A DNA stretch of 34,629 nt from Bacteroidales bacterium. Its GTDB lineage: Bacteria; Bacteroidota; Bacteroidia; Bacteroidales; PXBB01. Below, in pieces: positions 1 to 9,395 of the stretch. Each line of letters opens with the position of its first letter. The stretch's first letter is position 1. The notes beneath the pieces are model-generated. The model saw nothing but the letters and a program-made list of their open reading frames with translations. It had not been told where the DNA came from and ran no database searches. The stretch is taken from NCBI GenBank assembly GCA_028698995.1, contig JAQVVM010000049.1, positions 1 through 34,629 on the forward strand, read 5' to 3'. Both the position numbers and the translations under genes were made by a program.

Positions 1-1
1 C

Positions 2-3000
2 AGCACATTTACAGGTCAGGGACAAGTTGTCAGTGTTAGCCCGGGATTTTACTATTTCTATAATCCAACAGGGACAATAGATATATCAGATGGCTATTGG
101 ATAAAATTAGGAAGTGGCGGAGATAACCTATATACAGCCGATGGCACTATTAATGGAAACCGCCTTGTTGATGTAGATGGAAATAATATAGCCTTTGGAG
201 ATGTAAGAAATTATAAAATAGGAGAAAATCCTCAGATAACAACACCCAGTGCAATAATGGAACTGGAAAGTACCACTAAAGGTATTTTGATACCACGATT
301 AAAAACCACAGAACGCAATGCCATTTCCTCCCCCGCCAATGGATTGTTGGTATATGATTTAGATTATGGCCAATTTTGGTATTTTAACGGCACTATTTGG
401 GTTGCCGCTATAGGCCCACAAGGCCCCATAGGCTTAACAGGTCCTGCGGGAGCAGTAGGTCCAACCGGTCCCATGGGCTTAACCGGAATAACCGGCCCTA
501 CCGGACCAGAGGGAGATATGGGTATGATCGGTCCTCCCGGCCCTACGGGCTTAACCGGATTACCAGGAGTAACTGGTCCTACAGGACCTCAGGGCATTCA
601 GGGTGATGTTGGACCAATTGGTCCTCAAGGAAATATTGGTCTAACCGGTGCAACAGGAAACACTGGGTTAACTGGCCCTACAGGCCCTGAAGGAGATATA
701 GGTATGATAGGTCCTCCTGGGCCTACCGGATTAACCGGTTCTCCCGGACCAGTTGGACCTACAGGCCCCCAGGGACCACAAGGTGTTCAAGGAAATATTG
801 GAGCAACAGGAGCAACCGGCGCAATAGGAGCGCAAGGCTTAACCGGTAATACCGGAGCCATTGGTGCAACCGGTGTAACCGGAGCTATCGGAGCACAAGG
901 AATACCAGGGCCTCAAGGAAATGTTGGCGCAACCGGAGTAACAGGAGCTGTTGGTGCAGTTGGAGCCCAAGGTCCCATAGGAAATACCGGAGCCATTGGA
1001 GCCCAAGGAATACCAGGCATTCAAGGAAATGTTGGGTCAACCGGAGTAACAGGAGCTGTAGGTGCAGTTGGCGCGCAAGGCCCAATCGGTAATACAGGAG
1101 CTATTGGTTCAACAGGTGTAACCGGAGCCATAGGAGCACAAGGAATACCAGGGCCTCAAGGAAATGTTGGCGCAACCGGAGTAACAGGAGCTGTAGGTGC
1201 AGTTGGAGCCCAAGGTCCCATAGGAAATACCGGAGCCATTGGAGCTACCGGCGTAACCGGAGCCATTGGAGCCCAAGGAATACCAGGCATTCAAGGAAAT
1301 GTTGGGTCAACAGGAGTAACCGGAGCTGTAGGTGCAGTTGGCGCGCAAGGCCCAATCGGTAATACCGGAGCCATAGGAGCAACAGGAGTAACAGGTGCTA
1401 TTGGTGCTCAAGGACCCCAGGGTCCCCAGGGAAATGTTGGAGCAACCGGAGTAACCGGAGCTGTTGGTGCAGTTGGAGCGCAAGGGCCAGTAGGCAATAC
1501 AGGCGCTAAAGGAGCAACGGGAGTAACCGGAGCTCAAGGTTTAACAGGTAATACAGGTGCCATAGGAGCAACCGGTGTAACCGGAGCCATTGGAGCACAA
1601 GGAATACCGGGCATTCAAGGAAATGTTGGAGCAACCGGAGTAACCGGAGCTGTTGGTGCAGTTGGAGCACAAGGCCCAATAGGCAATACAGGCGCTAAAG
1701 GAGCAACGGGAGCAACCGGAGCGCAAGGTTTAACAGGTAATACAGGTGCCATAGGCGCAACCGGTGTAACCGGTGCTATTGGTGCACAAGGACCCCAGGG
1801 TCCCCAGGGAAATGTTGGAGCAACGGGAGTAACCGGAGCTGTTGGTGCAGTTGGAGCACAAGGACCAATAGGCAATACAGGCGCTAAAGGAGCAACGGGA
1901 GTAACCGGAGCGCAAGGTTTAACTGGTAATACAGGTGCCATTGGCGCAACCGGTGTAACCGGAGCCATTGGAGCACAAGGAATACCAGGACCTCAGGGAA
2001 ATGTTGGAGCAACAGGCGTAACAGGAGCTGTTGGTGCAGTTGGCGCGCAAGGACCAATAGGCAATACAGGCGCTAAAGGAGCAACTGGAGTAACCGGAGC
2101 CATTGGTGCACAAGGACCCCAGGGTCCCCAGGGAAATGTTGGAGCGACAGGAGTAACAGGAGCCACTGGTCCGCTTGTTGCAGGTACTTCAGGACAAACA
2201 TTAAGACATGACGGTAGCTCTTGGGTTGCCAATAGTATTTTATTGAACAATGGAATTAATGTATCCATTGGCAGCTCTGCCCCATCAGCAACTTACCGTT
2301 TACGAATAGAAAGCGGCAGCGGCAATCAGATGGAGTTAGTAAACAGCGGTACATCTAAGTCGTGGCGTTATGGTGTTACAAATAACGATTTTCAGATTAT
2401 AGAAACTGGCATCAACATCAGAATGGCTCTCCTTGCCGGAGGCAATGTAGGCATAGGCACAACAACACCCGGAGCAAGACTGTCTGTAAGTACAACAGGA
2501 AGTGCATTGAGTAACAGTGCAGCCAGTACTACTTTTACTATCATGGCAGGAGCCCTGGGAACATTAACCGGTAATACATTAAAGCTTGCAAGTATAGGAT
2601 TTACATCGTCCAACCAAAACTCTCTGGGTATTGAAGCAAGAAGAGTAGCAAATGGCAGCGATTGGCAAACATCTGCCATAGGTCTGAAGTTTGATGTGGA
2701 TGCAACCTCTCCTGTTAATAATGCAGAGATTTGGTTCCACAATAACGGTAATATAGGTGTTGGAACTTATTTACCAGAATCAAAAATACATTCAGTAATA
2801 AACAGTGATACTACTTTTGGGATACAGGCACTTAACACTAATTCTGTCGGCACTGGCATATTAGGATTAGGAAATAATTCAAGTGTTGATTATTTATTAT
2901 CCGGCTCAGGTGTAACAGGAATATCTTCTAATATTGGTGTTTGGGGATATGGAGGAGCAGGAGTATATGGCAATTCTGATGCATTAGGTGGTACTGGGGT

Positions 3001-4039
3001 ATGGGGTAAAACTACTGCTGAGAATAGTATTGCTGGCTTTTTTATAAATGAATCAACTTCAGATAGTCTTGTTGGACTGTATTGTGAAAATTCTGGAAGC
3101 GGAAGTGGTACTGGTTATGGTTTAGACTTAATTAACACTTCTATAATGGGCTATGCCTATTGGGGCAATAGCTATTGCTTTGGTGTTTCTGGTTATCGGT
3201 ATAATGACTTAAATAGAAGTGGTGGTACTTTTGGAGGTTCCAGTACAGGGAGTACACCTACATCATGGGGAAGTTTAGGATATAGAAACAGCAGCTCTGC
3301 ACATTATGGCGTTTATGGTTCTTCTGCCTATGCTTCCGGTGGAGGGTTTAATTCATCAACGATTGCAGCCGGTATTGCTATCGGAGGTTACGGAGATATG
3401 CTGGGCTCATGGAGCCATGGCGAAGTAATGGGAAGTATAAGCAAAGGAGAATTATTCTCGCAATACAATATTGGAAATGTGTTTACTTCCGGCACACAGG
3501 TCGACATTGTTAATACTGGGTCTCAGCGTGTTGCTGCATATTCTGTTACATCTCCCGAGATGAAAGTTTATGACAATGGTTTTGCAACACTAACCGGCTC
3601 AGAAGTTTATGTTCCTTTTACCAATGCCTTTGCATCACTTCTTGGAGGCACACGTCCCAATGTAACAGTCAGTGCTGTCGGGCAAGCAGTACAGATGTAT
3701 ATCAAATCTATTACACCAGAAGGATTTACAGTTGCTGTTACTGACAATACAACAGGAACTGAATTTTCATGGATTGCTGTAGGCAGCAGGGTAGATGCAG
3801 AACAAACTGCACGTATCCCTGTGGATATACTTGATGCGGGATTTGATGAAAATCTTGATGCTTTTATGTTTAACGAAAATAACAGGGAACACAATGCCGG
3901 CAATATGTGGTGGGATGGTTCAAAATTAAGATTTGATGCAATGCCTGAAAATAGTAGCACGGCAAACAAAATTAAAAGTAGAACTGCAAAACAAAACTTA
4001 TTATTAAATACCAATATCCAACAAAGAAACAAACAGTAG
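2..4039 (+). CDS. collagen-like repeat surface protein, 5' end outside window
   Basis: The reading frame is open from base 2 to the TAG at 4037, so the protein begins upstream of the window; the ATG at 257 is internal. It encodes [15 protein letters not shown] at that point, a module that in Bacteroidota surface proteins normally follows other sequence. Numbering from 257, residues 1-52 are a globular lead-in. Residues 53 to about 640 are an apparently uninterrupted Gly-X-Y collagen-like tract of about 195 triplets, rich in GATGVTGA and GAQGPIGNT. The remaining 620 residues are Gly/Ser/Asn-rich, with a [15 protein letters not shown] motif and GVWG/GVYG repeats typical of extended beta-rich fibre or adhesin regions. 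I see no T9SS sorting domain or S74 chaperone at the C-terminus. Secretion and cell-surface location are inferred, since the N-terminus is missing. Adhesin or fibre-like function is a guess; the collagen-like assignment is firm. Confidence 0.9.
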   Translation, partial: STFTGQGQVVSVSPGFYYFYNPTGTIDISDGYWIKLGSGGDNLYTADGTINGNRLVDVDGNNIAFGDVRNYKIGENPQITTPSAIMELESTTKGILIPRLKTTERNAISSPANGLLVYDLDYGQFWYFNGTIWVAAIGPQGPIGLTGPAGAVGPTGPMGLTGITGPTGPEGDMGMIGPPGPTGLTGLPGVTGPTGPQGIQGDVGPIGPQGNIGLTGATGNTGLTGPTGPEGDIGMIGPPGPTGLTGSPGPVGPTGPQGPQGVQGNIGATGATGAIGAQGLTGNTGAIGATGVTGAIGAQGIPGPQGNVGATGVTGAVGAVGAQGPIGNTGAIGAQGIPGIQGNVGSTGVTGAVGAVGAQGPIGNTGAIGSTGVTGAIGAQGIPGPQGNVGATGVTGAVGAVGAQGPIGNTGAIGATGVTGAIGAQGIPGIQGNVGSTGVTGAVGAVGAQGPIGNTGAIGATGVTGAIGAQGPQGPQGNVGATGVTGAVGAVGAQGPVGNTGAKGATGVTGAQGLTGNTGAIGATGVTGAIGAQGIPGIQGNVGATGVTGAVGAVGAQGPIGNTGAKGATGATGAQGLTGNTGAIGATGVTGAIGAQGPQGPQGNVGATGVTGAVGAVGAQGPIGNTGAKGATGVTGAQGLTGNTGAIGATGVTGAIGAQGIPGPQGNVGATGVTGAVGAVGAQGPIGNTGAKGATGVTGAIGAQGPQGPQGNVGATGVTGATGPLVAGTSGQTLRHDGSSWVANSILLNNGINVSIGSSAPSATYRLRIESGSGNQMELVNSGTSKSWRYGVTNNDFQIIETGINIRMALLAGGNVGIGTTTPGARLSVSTTGSALSNSAASTTFTIMAGALGTLTGNTLKLASIGFTSSNQNSLGIEARRVANGSDWQTSAIGLKFDVDATSPVNNAEIWFHNNGNIGVGTYLPESKIHSVINSDTTFGIQALNTNSVGTGILGLGNNSSVDYLLSGSGVTGISSNIGVWGYGGAGVYGNSDALGGTGVWGKTTAENSIAGFFINESTSDSLVGLYCENSGSGSGTGYGLDLINTSIMGYAYWGNSYCFGVSGYRYNDLNRSGGTFGGSSTGSTPTSWGSLGYRNSSSAHYGVYGSSAYASGGGFNSSTIAAGIAIGGYGDMLGSWSHGEVMGSISKGELFSQYNIGNVFTSGTQVDIVNTGSQRVAAYSVTSPEMKVYDNGFATLTGSEVYVPFTNAFASLLGGTRPNVTVSAVGQAVQMYIKSITPEGFTVAVTDNTTGTEFSWIAVGSRVDAEQTARIPVDILDAGFDENLDAFMFNENNREHNAGNMWWDGSKLRFDAMPENSSTANKIKSRTAKQNLLLNTNIQQRNKQ
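413..2173 (+). repeat. nested tandem repeat encoding the collagen-like domain
   Basis: A 9-bp Gly-X-Y period runs throughout. From about 780 a higher-order repeat appears, marked by the block encoding [14 protein letters not shown]. Copies of this block begin at 917, 1025, 1160, 1295, 1430, 1619, 1808, 1997 and 2132. The intervals are 108, 135, 135, 135, 189, 189, 189 and 135 bp, all exact multiples of 27 bp (nine residues). Copies differ by scattered substitutions. Confidence 0.92.
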
Positions 4040-4098
4040 ATTTACTTAAATAGCTATGCTTAAGCCTATTTTATAAAAATCTTATTAATTTTTTTAAT

Positions 4099-4128
4099 AA
4101 AAAAGGACTCTTTTTTGAGTCCTTTTTT
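4099..4128. terminator. bidirectional intrinsic terminator
   Basis: The stem AAAAAAGGACTC pairs with GAGTCCTTTTTT around a T6 loop. It is A-rich on one side and T-rich on the other, so it can serve both the collagen-like gene (ending 4039, plus) and the dehydrogenase gene (ending 4176, minus), which converge here. Confidence 0.85.
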
Positions 4129-4175
4129 ATTAAGAGTTTGAATTCCTTCCAAAGAAAGAAATAGAGGCCAATATC

Positions 4176-5294
4176 TTATATAATGCCACAGCGTTTCTTA
4201 GCAGCTTCTAATTCTGCTTTTTCTGGGAAAAGAACCACTTTAGCAGAAAATCTGGGACGAGCCAACATGGCATCAAAGCCTTTAGCATAATCTTCAAGCG
4301 TAAACATATGGGTAATCACATGTTTTGGTTCCAATCTCTTCATGGCCAGCAAGTTTTTATTTCTGTACCATGTATCAAATATTTTTCGTCCATTAATCCC
4401 ATGTATCTGGCATCCTTTGAAAACAATACCGTTGGAATAGTCAATAGGAAGTGGTGATTTTTCCGGAATACCAAAAGCAGAAATCCTGCCTGCCTTTCTT
4501 ACCAGACTGAAACAATCTTCAATAGATTCCTGGCTGCCAACCATTTCTAAAGCAATATCAACACCAAAACCATCCGTGTGATCCATAACGAAAGTAGCCC
4601 TTTCTTTGGATGTCGTTTTATTTGTCCAAAGTTGAAAATCTGCTCCCATTTTCTTTCCAATTTCCATATTAAAATCATATTTTCCAAAATGGAATATTTT
4701 GGCAACACCACATGCTTTGGCAACACCAATAGCAAATAATGAAATGGGGCCATCGCCTGTGATTAGCATTGTTTTTCCAGCCACATCATTATCTTCGCCT
4801 AAAACAGCATAAGTTGCGTTGCCAAGGGGTTCTTGTATAGTGGCAAGTTCAGAAGGGATTGACTTATCATTTACCCAGCAAACCGACTCGGGAACAGCAA
4901 AGTATTCTGCAAAACTGCCATTGGTATCTACTCCTAAAATTTTCATGTTTTTACCCACATGAAATGCTCCTAATAATGAGGTTAGATCTCCTGAATCGTA
5001 AATATGAGTTTCGGCAGAAATGCTATCGCCTATTTTTACCCTTTTGCAAGACTTGCCAACTTCAACTACTTCACCAGCAACTTCATGACCTAGAGTCTGT
5101 GGAAGATTTTTTGCACCAATTCTTGCATCCGACCAAGGATCCCACTTATAGATGTGCACATCGGTTCCGCATATAGATGCTGCTTTTACTTTTACAATAA
5201 CCCAATCGGGTTTTAACTCCGGTAAATTTACATCAAGCCATTCTGCTCCGAATTCCGGCCTTGTTTTTACCACTGCTTTCATTTTTTCTGCCAT
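4176..5294 (-). CDS. zinc-type medium-chain alcohol/threonine dehydrogenase-like protein
   Basis: This 372-residue protein belongs to the MDR superfamily and looks most like L-threonine 3-dehydrogenase (NAD-dependent oxidation of threonine to 2-amino-3-ketobutyrate, cytosolic). Expected catalytic-zinc residues are present: SICGTDVHIY at 40-49 (Cys42), GHE at 69-71 (His70, Glu71) and QEPLGNA with Glu155. Two features are unusual. The lobe between residues 93 and 131, where classical members carry four cysteines for a structural zinc, contains none. The dinucleotide loop reads GDGPIS (180-185) rather than GxGxxG, and the acidic residue that usually follows beta-2 of the Rossmann fold is not evident in FHFGKYD. 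Substrate and cofactor are therefore uncertain. Neighbouring genes give no pathway clue and no kbl (2-amino-3-ketobutyrate ligase) is present. The start at 5294 gives the usual N-terminus; Met5 is an alternative. Confidence 0.85.
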   Translation of the reverse strand: MAEKMKAVVKTRPEFGAEWLDVNLPELKPDWVIVKVKAASICGTDVHIYKWDPWSDARIGAKNLPQTLGHEVAGEVVEVGKSCKRVKIGDSISAETHIYDSGDLTSLLGAFHVGKNMKILGVDTNGSFAEYFAVPESVCWVNDKSIPSELATIQEPLGNATYAVLGEDNDVAGKTMLITGDGPISLFAIGVAKACGVAKIFHFGKYDFNMEIGKKMGADFQLWTNKTTSKERATFVMDHTDGFGVDIALEMVGSQESIEDCFSLVRKAGRISAFGIPEKSPLPIDYSNGIVFKGCQIHGINGRKIFDTWYRNKNLLAMKRLEPKHVITHMFTLEDYAKGFDAMLARPRFSAKVVLFPEKAELEAAKKRCGII

Positions 5295-5412
5295 AGTATA
5301 TTATTTTTTATGTTTATAATTTTTACTTCGATTGTAAGTATACAAATCAGACATCAAAATTAATAAAAGAATTTTATCATTATAAAAATGCGCTCATTTT
5401 TTAAATCATTGT

Positions 5413-5420
5413 TACCTTTG
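5413..5420 (+). promoter_or_regulatory. Bacteroidota -7 element (TACCTTTG) for cysS
   Basis: An exact match to TAnnTTTG lies 29 bp before the cysS ATG. No convincing -33 TTTG is seen. Confidence 0.75.
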
Positions 5421-5449
5421 TAAAAGACTAAACCAATTTAATTATTCTA

Positions 5450-6919
5450 ATGAATTCAGAATTATTTGTTTACAACACCTTAACTCAGAAAAAAGAAAAA
5501 TTTCAGGCTTTAAACGCTCCCTTTGTAGGAATGTATGTTTGTGGCCCGACTGTTTATGGAGAAGCACATTTGGGACATGCTCGCCCTGCTATATCTTTCG
5601 ATCTTATTTTTAGATATTTACAACACCTGAATTATAAAGTAAGATACGTTAGAAACATCACCGATGTAGGACATCTGGAAAATGATGCTGATGAGGGTGA
5701 GGACAAGATAGCCAAAAAGGCAAAACTCGAAAATCTTGAGCCAATGGAAATTGCCCAACATTACACCGACAGCTATCATCATAATATGGATGCACTCAAT
5801 ATTAAACGCCCCAGTATTGAGCCCAGAGCATCAGGGCATATCATTGAGCAGATAATAATGATAGAAAAAATTCTTCAAAATGGTTTTGCTTATGAAAGCA
5901 ATGGTTCTGTATATTTTGACATTGAAAAATACCGTAAGACAGAAAATTACGGAAAACTTTCGGGTCGTATTCTCGACGATCTTCAAACAAATACCAGAGA
6001 TTTAGATGGTCAGGGGGAAAAAAGAAAACCCTTTGATTTTGCACTTTGGAAAAAAGCATCTCCCGAACACATCATGAAATGGCCTTCTCCATGGAGTGTT
6101 GGTTTTCCGGGATGGCACCTCGAATGCTCTGCAATGGGAAACAAATATTTAGGTGAGGTTTTCGATATTCATGGTGGTGGCATGGACCTCCTTTTTCCTC
6201 ATCATGAATGTGAAATTGCTCAGTCAAAAGCAGCCAATGGTATAGATGCTGTAAGATACTGGCTGCACAACAACATGATTACCATCAACGGGCAAAAAAT
6301 GGGTAAATCGCTTGGAAATTTTATTACCCTGAATGAGATTTTTTCGGGCCATCATAAATTACTTGAGCAGGCATTCAGCCCTATGACTATACGGTTTTTT
6401 ATTTTACAGTCTCACTACAGAAGTACTCTTGATTTTTCAAACGATGCTCTTAAAGCAGCTGAAAAAGGATTGAAACGACTTTTAGATACTTATGAAAAAA
6501 TAAATAGAATTAAGCCTCAAAACACCTCTACAACCAATGTGAATATATTAAAAGACAAGTGTTATGGGGCTATGAATGATGATTTTAACAGTCCTATTGT
6601 TATCGCAAATCTCTTTGAAGCTGCTAAAATTATCAACCAATGTATTGATAACAAAGAAGCTTTAAGTCATGAAGATATTGAGACAATAAAGGATATTTTT
6701 GACATTTTTATGTTTCAGATTCTTGGACTGCTACCCGATAATCAAAATCATAATCAAAATTCAGCAGATGAATTTATTCAAATAATACTTGAATTACGCA
6801 AAGAAGCCAAGTTAAGAAAGGATTTTGAAACATCAGACAAGATTAGAGAGAGGCTTGCTGCTGCAAAAATCGGCATTAAGGATACAAAAGAGGGTACCGA
6901 ATGGGAATTTATTAATTAA
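5450..6919 (+). CDS. cysS: cysteinyl-tRNA synthetase
   Basis: This class I aminoacyl-tRNA synthetase charges tRNA-Cys with cysteine in the cytosol. At 489 residues it has normal family length. The N-terminal catalytic domain has the zinc ligand Cys31 in YVCGPTVY and the HIGH-type motif HLGH at 40-43. Further zinc ligands lie in HLECSAMG and [10 protein letters not shown], and the KMSKS loop is present as KMGKSLGN. The C-terminal helical region ends in [16 protein letters not shown], a typical CysS anticodon-binding tail. It is divergent from the dehydrogenase gene and has its own promoter. I see nothing odd in the sequence. Confidence 0.98.
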   Translation: MNSELFVYNTLTQKKEKFQALNAPFVGMYVCGPTVYGEAHLGHARPAISFDLIFRYLQHLNYKVRYVRNITDVGHLENDADEGEDKIAKKAKLENLEPMEIAQHYTDSYHHNMDALNIKRPSIEPRASGHIIEQIIMIEKILQNGFAYESNGSVYFDIEKYRKTENYGKLSGRILDDLQTNTRDLDGQGEKRKPFDFALWKKASPEHIMKWPSPWSVGFPGWHLECSAMGNKYLGEVFDIHGGGMDLLFPHHECEIAQSKAANGIDAVRYWLHNNMITINGQKMGKSLGNFITLNEIFSGHHKLLEQAFSPMTIRFFILQSHYRSTLDFSNDALKAAEKGLKRLLDTYEKINRIKPQNTSTTNVNILKDKCYGAMNDDFNSPIVIANLFEAAKIINQCIDNKEALSHEDIETIKDIFDIFMFQILGLLPDNQNHNQNSADEFIQIILELRKEAKLRKDFETSDKIRERLAAAKIGIKDTKEGTEWEFIN

Positions 6920-6962
6920 TAATTGATTTACGTCTGTACCATAAAATAAATAAACACAAATT

Positions 6963-6988
6963 TTAAAGTTTGAAATCAAACCTTTTTA
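6963..6988 (+). terminator. possible weak terminator or leader hairpin between cysS and adk
   Basis: AAAGTTTG and CAAACCTTT can pair around AAAT with a single bulge, followed by T5. It ends only about 10 bp before the adk start. It could be the cysS terminator or a hairpin in the adk leader. The stem is short and AT-rich. Confidence 0.35.
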
Positions 6989-6998
6989 ATTAATTTAT

Positions 6999-8168
6999 AT
7001 GCTTAATATTGCACTATTTGGTCCTCCCGGAGCGGGAAAAGGCACACAATCAAAAAAACTTACAGAAAAGTATAATCTGGCTTACGTTGCCACCGGTGAT
7101 TTGCTAAGAGAAGAAATAAATGAAAAAACTGATCTTGGTATGCAAGCCAAAGAAGCCATTGAAAGAGGAGAATTAGTTACTGATGAAATTATTGTTCAGA
7201 TTATTGAAAATAAAATTAAAATGAATCCCGAAGCCAATGGGTTTTTATTTGACGGTTTTCCCCGAACATGGGTACAGGCCTATATACTTGAAGGTTTATT
7301 ATTAAAAATGAATACACAGCTTTCGTGTATGGTTTGTATTGATGTCCCTGAAGACATTCTCATTGACAGAATGATCAAACGGGGAGAGACCTCTAACCGA
7401 AGTGACGACAACATTGATGTCATTAAATACAGACTTAAAGAGTATTATACCAAGACTTTACCTGTAAGTAACTTTTATAAAGAAAAGGGAATTTATTTTC
7501 CCATCAACGGTGTAGGAAGTATTGATGATATTTTTAAACGGATTGATGCTGCAGTAGAGGAAACACTTAAAAAAGAATGGATTAATATTGTGCTTTTGGG
7601 GTATCCCGGATCAGGAAAAGGCACACAGGGAACAAAACTGGCAAAGAAATACAATCTTGTTTATATCTCTACCGGAAAAATGTTGCGGAGTGAAATTAAG
7701 AAAAACACGGAAATAGGTCTTATTGCAAAACCATTCATGGAAAAAGGGACCAATGTTCCTGATGAAATTGCTATAAAAATCATTGAAGAAAAAATAAAAC
7801 TTAATCCTGATGCTCAGGGGTTTGTTTTTAAGGGTTTCCCTCGCACAATGGTTCAAGCATATATTTTGGATGGTTTACTCCGCAAGCAAAATGCATCTGT
7901 TTCTTTTATGTTCGACTTAAGCGTTTCTCCTATTGAAGCCATTAAAAGATTGACACAAAGAGGTAAAACAGAAAACAGAAGACCGTATGATCTTGAAACA
8001 GAGACTATCCTACAACGTTTGGAAGAATATGAAAATAAAACCTTACCTTTAAAAGATTATTATAAAAAACACAATAAAGTCGTTACTATAAACGGCTCAG
8101 GGAAAGAAGATCAAGTATTTTCAAGACTTTGTGAAGGAATGGATAAAGCCCTGAAAGAAATAAGGTAA
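6999..8168 (+). CDS. adk: tandem-domain adenylate kinase, second domain degenerate
   Basis: Adenylate kinase interconverts ATP + AMP and 2 ADP. The 389 residues form two consecutive short-LID adenylate kinase domains, about 1-193 and 195-389, in place of the usual single domain of about 190. Domain 1 looks complete: P-loop GPPGAGKGTQ at 8-17, ATGDLLR with Asp34, DGFPRT with Asp85, and an NRSDDN LID motif. Domain 2 keeps its P-loop (GYPGSGKGTQ, 201-210) and several arginines. However, it has Lys227 in place of the TGD aspartate, Lys278 in place of the DGFPRT aspartate, and NRRPYD instead of the RxDD motif. The two halves align along their whole length, so this is an internal duplication, with the C-terminal half probably structural, regulatory or altered in specificity. 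No frameshift is seen between the halves. Confidence 0.95.
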   Translation: MLNIALFGPPGAGKGTQSKKLTEKYNLAYVATGDLLREEINEKTDLGMQAKEAIERGELVTDEIIVQIIENKIKMNPEANGFLFDGFPRTWVQAYILEGLLLKMNTQLSCMVCIDVPEDILIDRMIKRGETSNRSDDNIDVIKYRLKEYYTKTLPVSNFYKEKGIYFPINGVGSIDDIFKRIDAAVEETLKKEWINIVLLGYPGSGKGTQGTKLAKKYNLVYISTGKMLRSEIKKNTEIGLIAKPFMEKGTNVPDEIAIKIIEEKIKLNPDAQGFVFKGFPRTMVQAYILDGLLRKQNASVSFMFDLSVSPIEAIKRLTQRGKTENRRPYDLETETILQRLEEYENKTLPLKDYYKKHNKVVTINGSGKEDQVFSRLCEGMDKALKEIR

Positions 8169-8207
8169 AACCCACTCTTCCTTGATTTCTTTTGTAACTT
8201 TACTTGA

Positions 8208-8226
8208 ATAAATACGTACTATTTAT
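8208..8226. promoter_or_regulatory. inverted repeat upstream of rpoD
   Basis: ATAAATA and TATTTAT flank a 5-bp centre (CGTAC) in the 246-bp gap before rpoD, about 120 bp upstream of its -7 element. It could be an operator. AT-rich context makes chance symmetry possible. Confidence 0.25.
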
Positions 8227-8348
8227 CCGCAAATAGTTTTATTGTTATATTTTATCATAGATTTTATTTTGTTTATCACATACCATAACAATCAAAAAAA
8301 CGTTTCAAAATGATGCTATAAAATGATTATAATCTCAAAAAAAAATCG

Positions 8349-8356
8349 TACCTTTG
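8349..8356 (+). promoter_or_regulatory. Bacteroidota -7 element (TACCTTTG) for rpoD
   Basis: An exact TAnnTTTG match lies 58 bp before the rpoD ATG. It implies a leader of about 50 nt. Confidence 0.75.
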
Positions 8357-8414
8357 CATTCCATTTTTCAGGCAGTATAAAAAAGACCAAAGTTCTCCAC
8401 TTAAACAACGAACA

Positions 8415-9278
8415 ATGAGACAACTAAAAATTACTAAATCCATTACCAACCGCGAGACAGCTTCATTAGATAAGTATCTTCAAGAAATAGGCAAAGAAGA
8501 ATTAATTACTGCAGAAGAAGAAGTTGTGCTTGCACAAAAAATTAAAGCCGGTGATACACAAGCCCTTGAAAAACTTACACGTTCAAATTTGCGTTTTGTA
8601 GTATCGGTTGCAAAACAATATCAAAATCAGGGATTAAGTCTGCCTGATTTAATCAACGAGGGCAACCTTGGCCTTATAAAAGCAGCTCAGAGATTTGATG
8701 AAACACGTGGTTTTAAATTTATTTCTTATGCCGTTTGGTGGATTCGTCAGTCAATTTTGCAGGCTCTTGCAGAACAGTCGCGTATTGTACGTTTGCCTCT
8801 GAATCAGGTAGGTTCATTAAATAAAATAAAAAAAGAAGCATCTAAACTCGAACAAATCTATGAAAGACCACCTTCACCAAATGAACTTGCTGAATCATTG
8901 GAACTCCCCGAAGATAAAATTAAAGAATCATTAAGAATTTCAACACGTCATGTTTCAGTTGATGCTCCTTTGGTACAAGGCGAAGATGGCTCTTTACTTG
9001 ATGTTTTTATTAATTCTGATGATCCGGATACTGATAATAATTTAATTTATGAGTCTTTATCAAAAGAAATTCAACGTTCTTTGGCAACCTTGTCAGACAA
9101 GGAGAGAGATATTATTAACCTCTATTTTGGAATTGGAATGAATCATGGCCTGACATTGGATGAAATTGCCATAAAATTTGATCTCACCCGAGAACGTGTC
9201 AGGCAGATTAAAGAAAAAGCTATCAGGAGACTAAAAAAGAATTCAAGAAGTAAACTTTTGAAGTCGTACCTTGGGTAA
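8415..9278 (+). CDS. rpoD: primary sigma factor RpoD, Bacteroidota short type
   Basis: This protein directs RNA polymerase to housekeeping promoters. The 287-residue sequence begins [20 protein letters not shown], the near-invariant N-terminus of Bacteroidota primary sigma factors, and lacks region 1.1 and the non-conserved insertion of E. coli sigma-70. Region 1.2 ([16 protein letters not shown]), region 2 ([36 protein letters not shown]), region 3 and region 4 ([20 protein letters not shown]) are all visible. It stands alone with its own promoter and a strong terminator. The TAnnTTTG elements upstream of many genes in this window are the sequence this factor class is known to recognise. Confidence 0.97.
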   Translation: MRQLKITKSITNRETASLDKYLQEIGKEELITAEEEVVLAQKIKAGDTQALEKLTRSNLRFVVSVAKQYQNQGLSLPDLINEGNLGLIKAAQRFDETRGFKFISYAVWWIRQSILQALAEQSRIVRLPLNQVGSLNKIKKEASKLEQIYERPPSPNELAESLELPEDKIKESLRISTRHVSVDAPLVQGEDGSLLDVFINSDDPDTDNNLIYESLSKEIQRSLATLSDKERDIINLYFGIGMNHGLTLDEIAIKFDLTRERVRQIKEKAIRRLKKNSRSKLLKSYLG

Positions 9279-9293
9279 AATAAATTTTAATTT

Positions 9294-9324
9294 AAAAGGG
9301 GGTATTTTTTACCCTCTTTTTTTT
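9294..9324 (+). terminator. intrinsic terminator of rpoD
   Basis: AAAAGGGGGTA pairs with TACCCTCTTTT (one G-T wobble) around a short T loop and is followed by an eight-T run. Confidence 0.88.
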
Positions 9325-9364
9325 GCATTTTTAAAACAAAATAATGTAAAATAAAAAATTTATG

Positions 9365-9372
9365 TAGCTTTA
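9365..9372 (+). promoter_or_regulatory. probable -7 element (TAGCTTTA) for the GH3 gene
   Basis: This is a one-mismatch version of TAnnTTTG, 23 bp before the GH3 ATG. Confidence 0.5.
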
Positions 9373-9395
9373 TAGAATTATATATTTTACAAAAA

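Noticed and set aside
780..2170. Could the regular repeats be a CRISPR array?
   Set aside because: The repeats are contiguous, in frame with a long protein and share no fixed repeat/variable spacer pattern.
839..2268. Many open frames on the minus strand across the collagen region, coding Ser/Cys/Gly- or Pro/Ala/Val-rich repeats
   Set aside because: They mirror the Gly-X-Y repeat in other frames, lack promoters and starts of their own, and are expected wherever a 9-bp repeat has no stop in a given frame.
257..4039. Phage tail fibre origin of the collagen-like gene
   Set aside because: No other phage genes are near, and the [12 protein letters not shown] and GIGT modules are common in Bacteroidota surface proteins.
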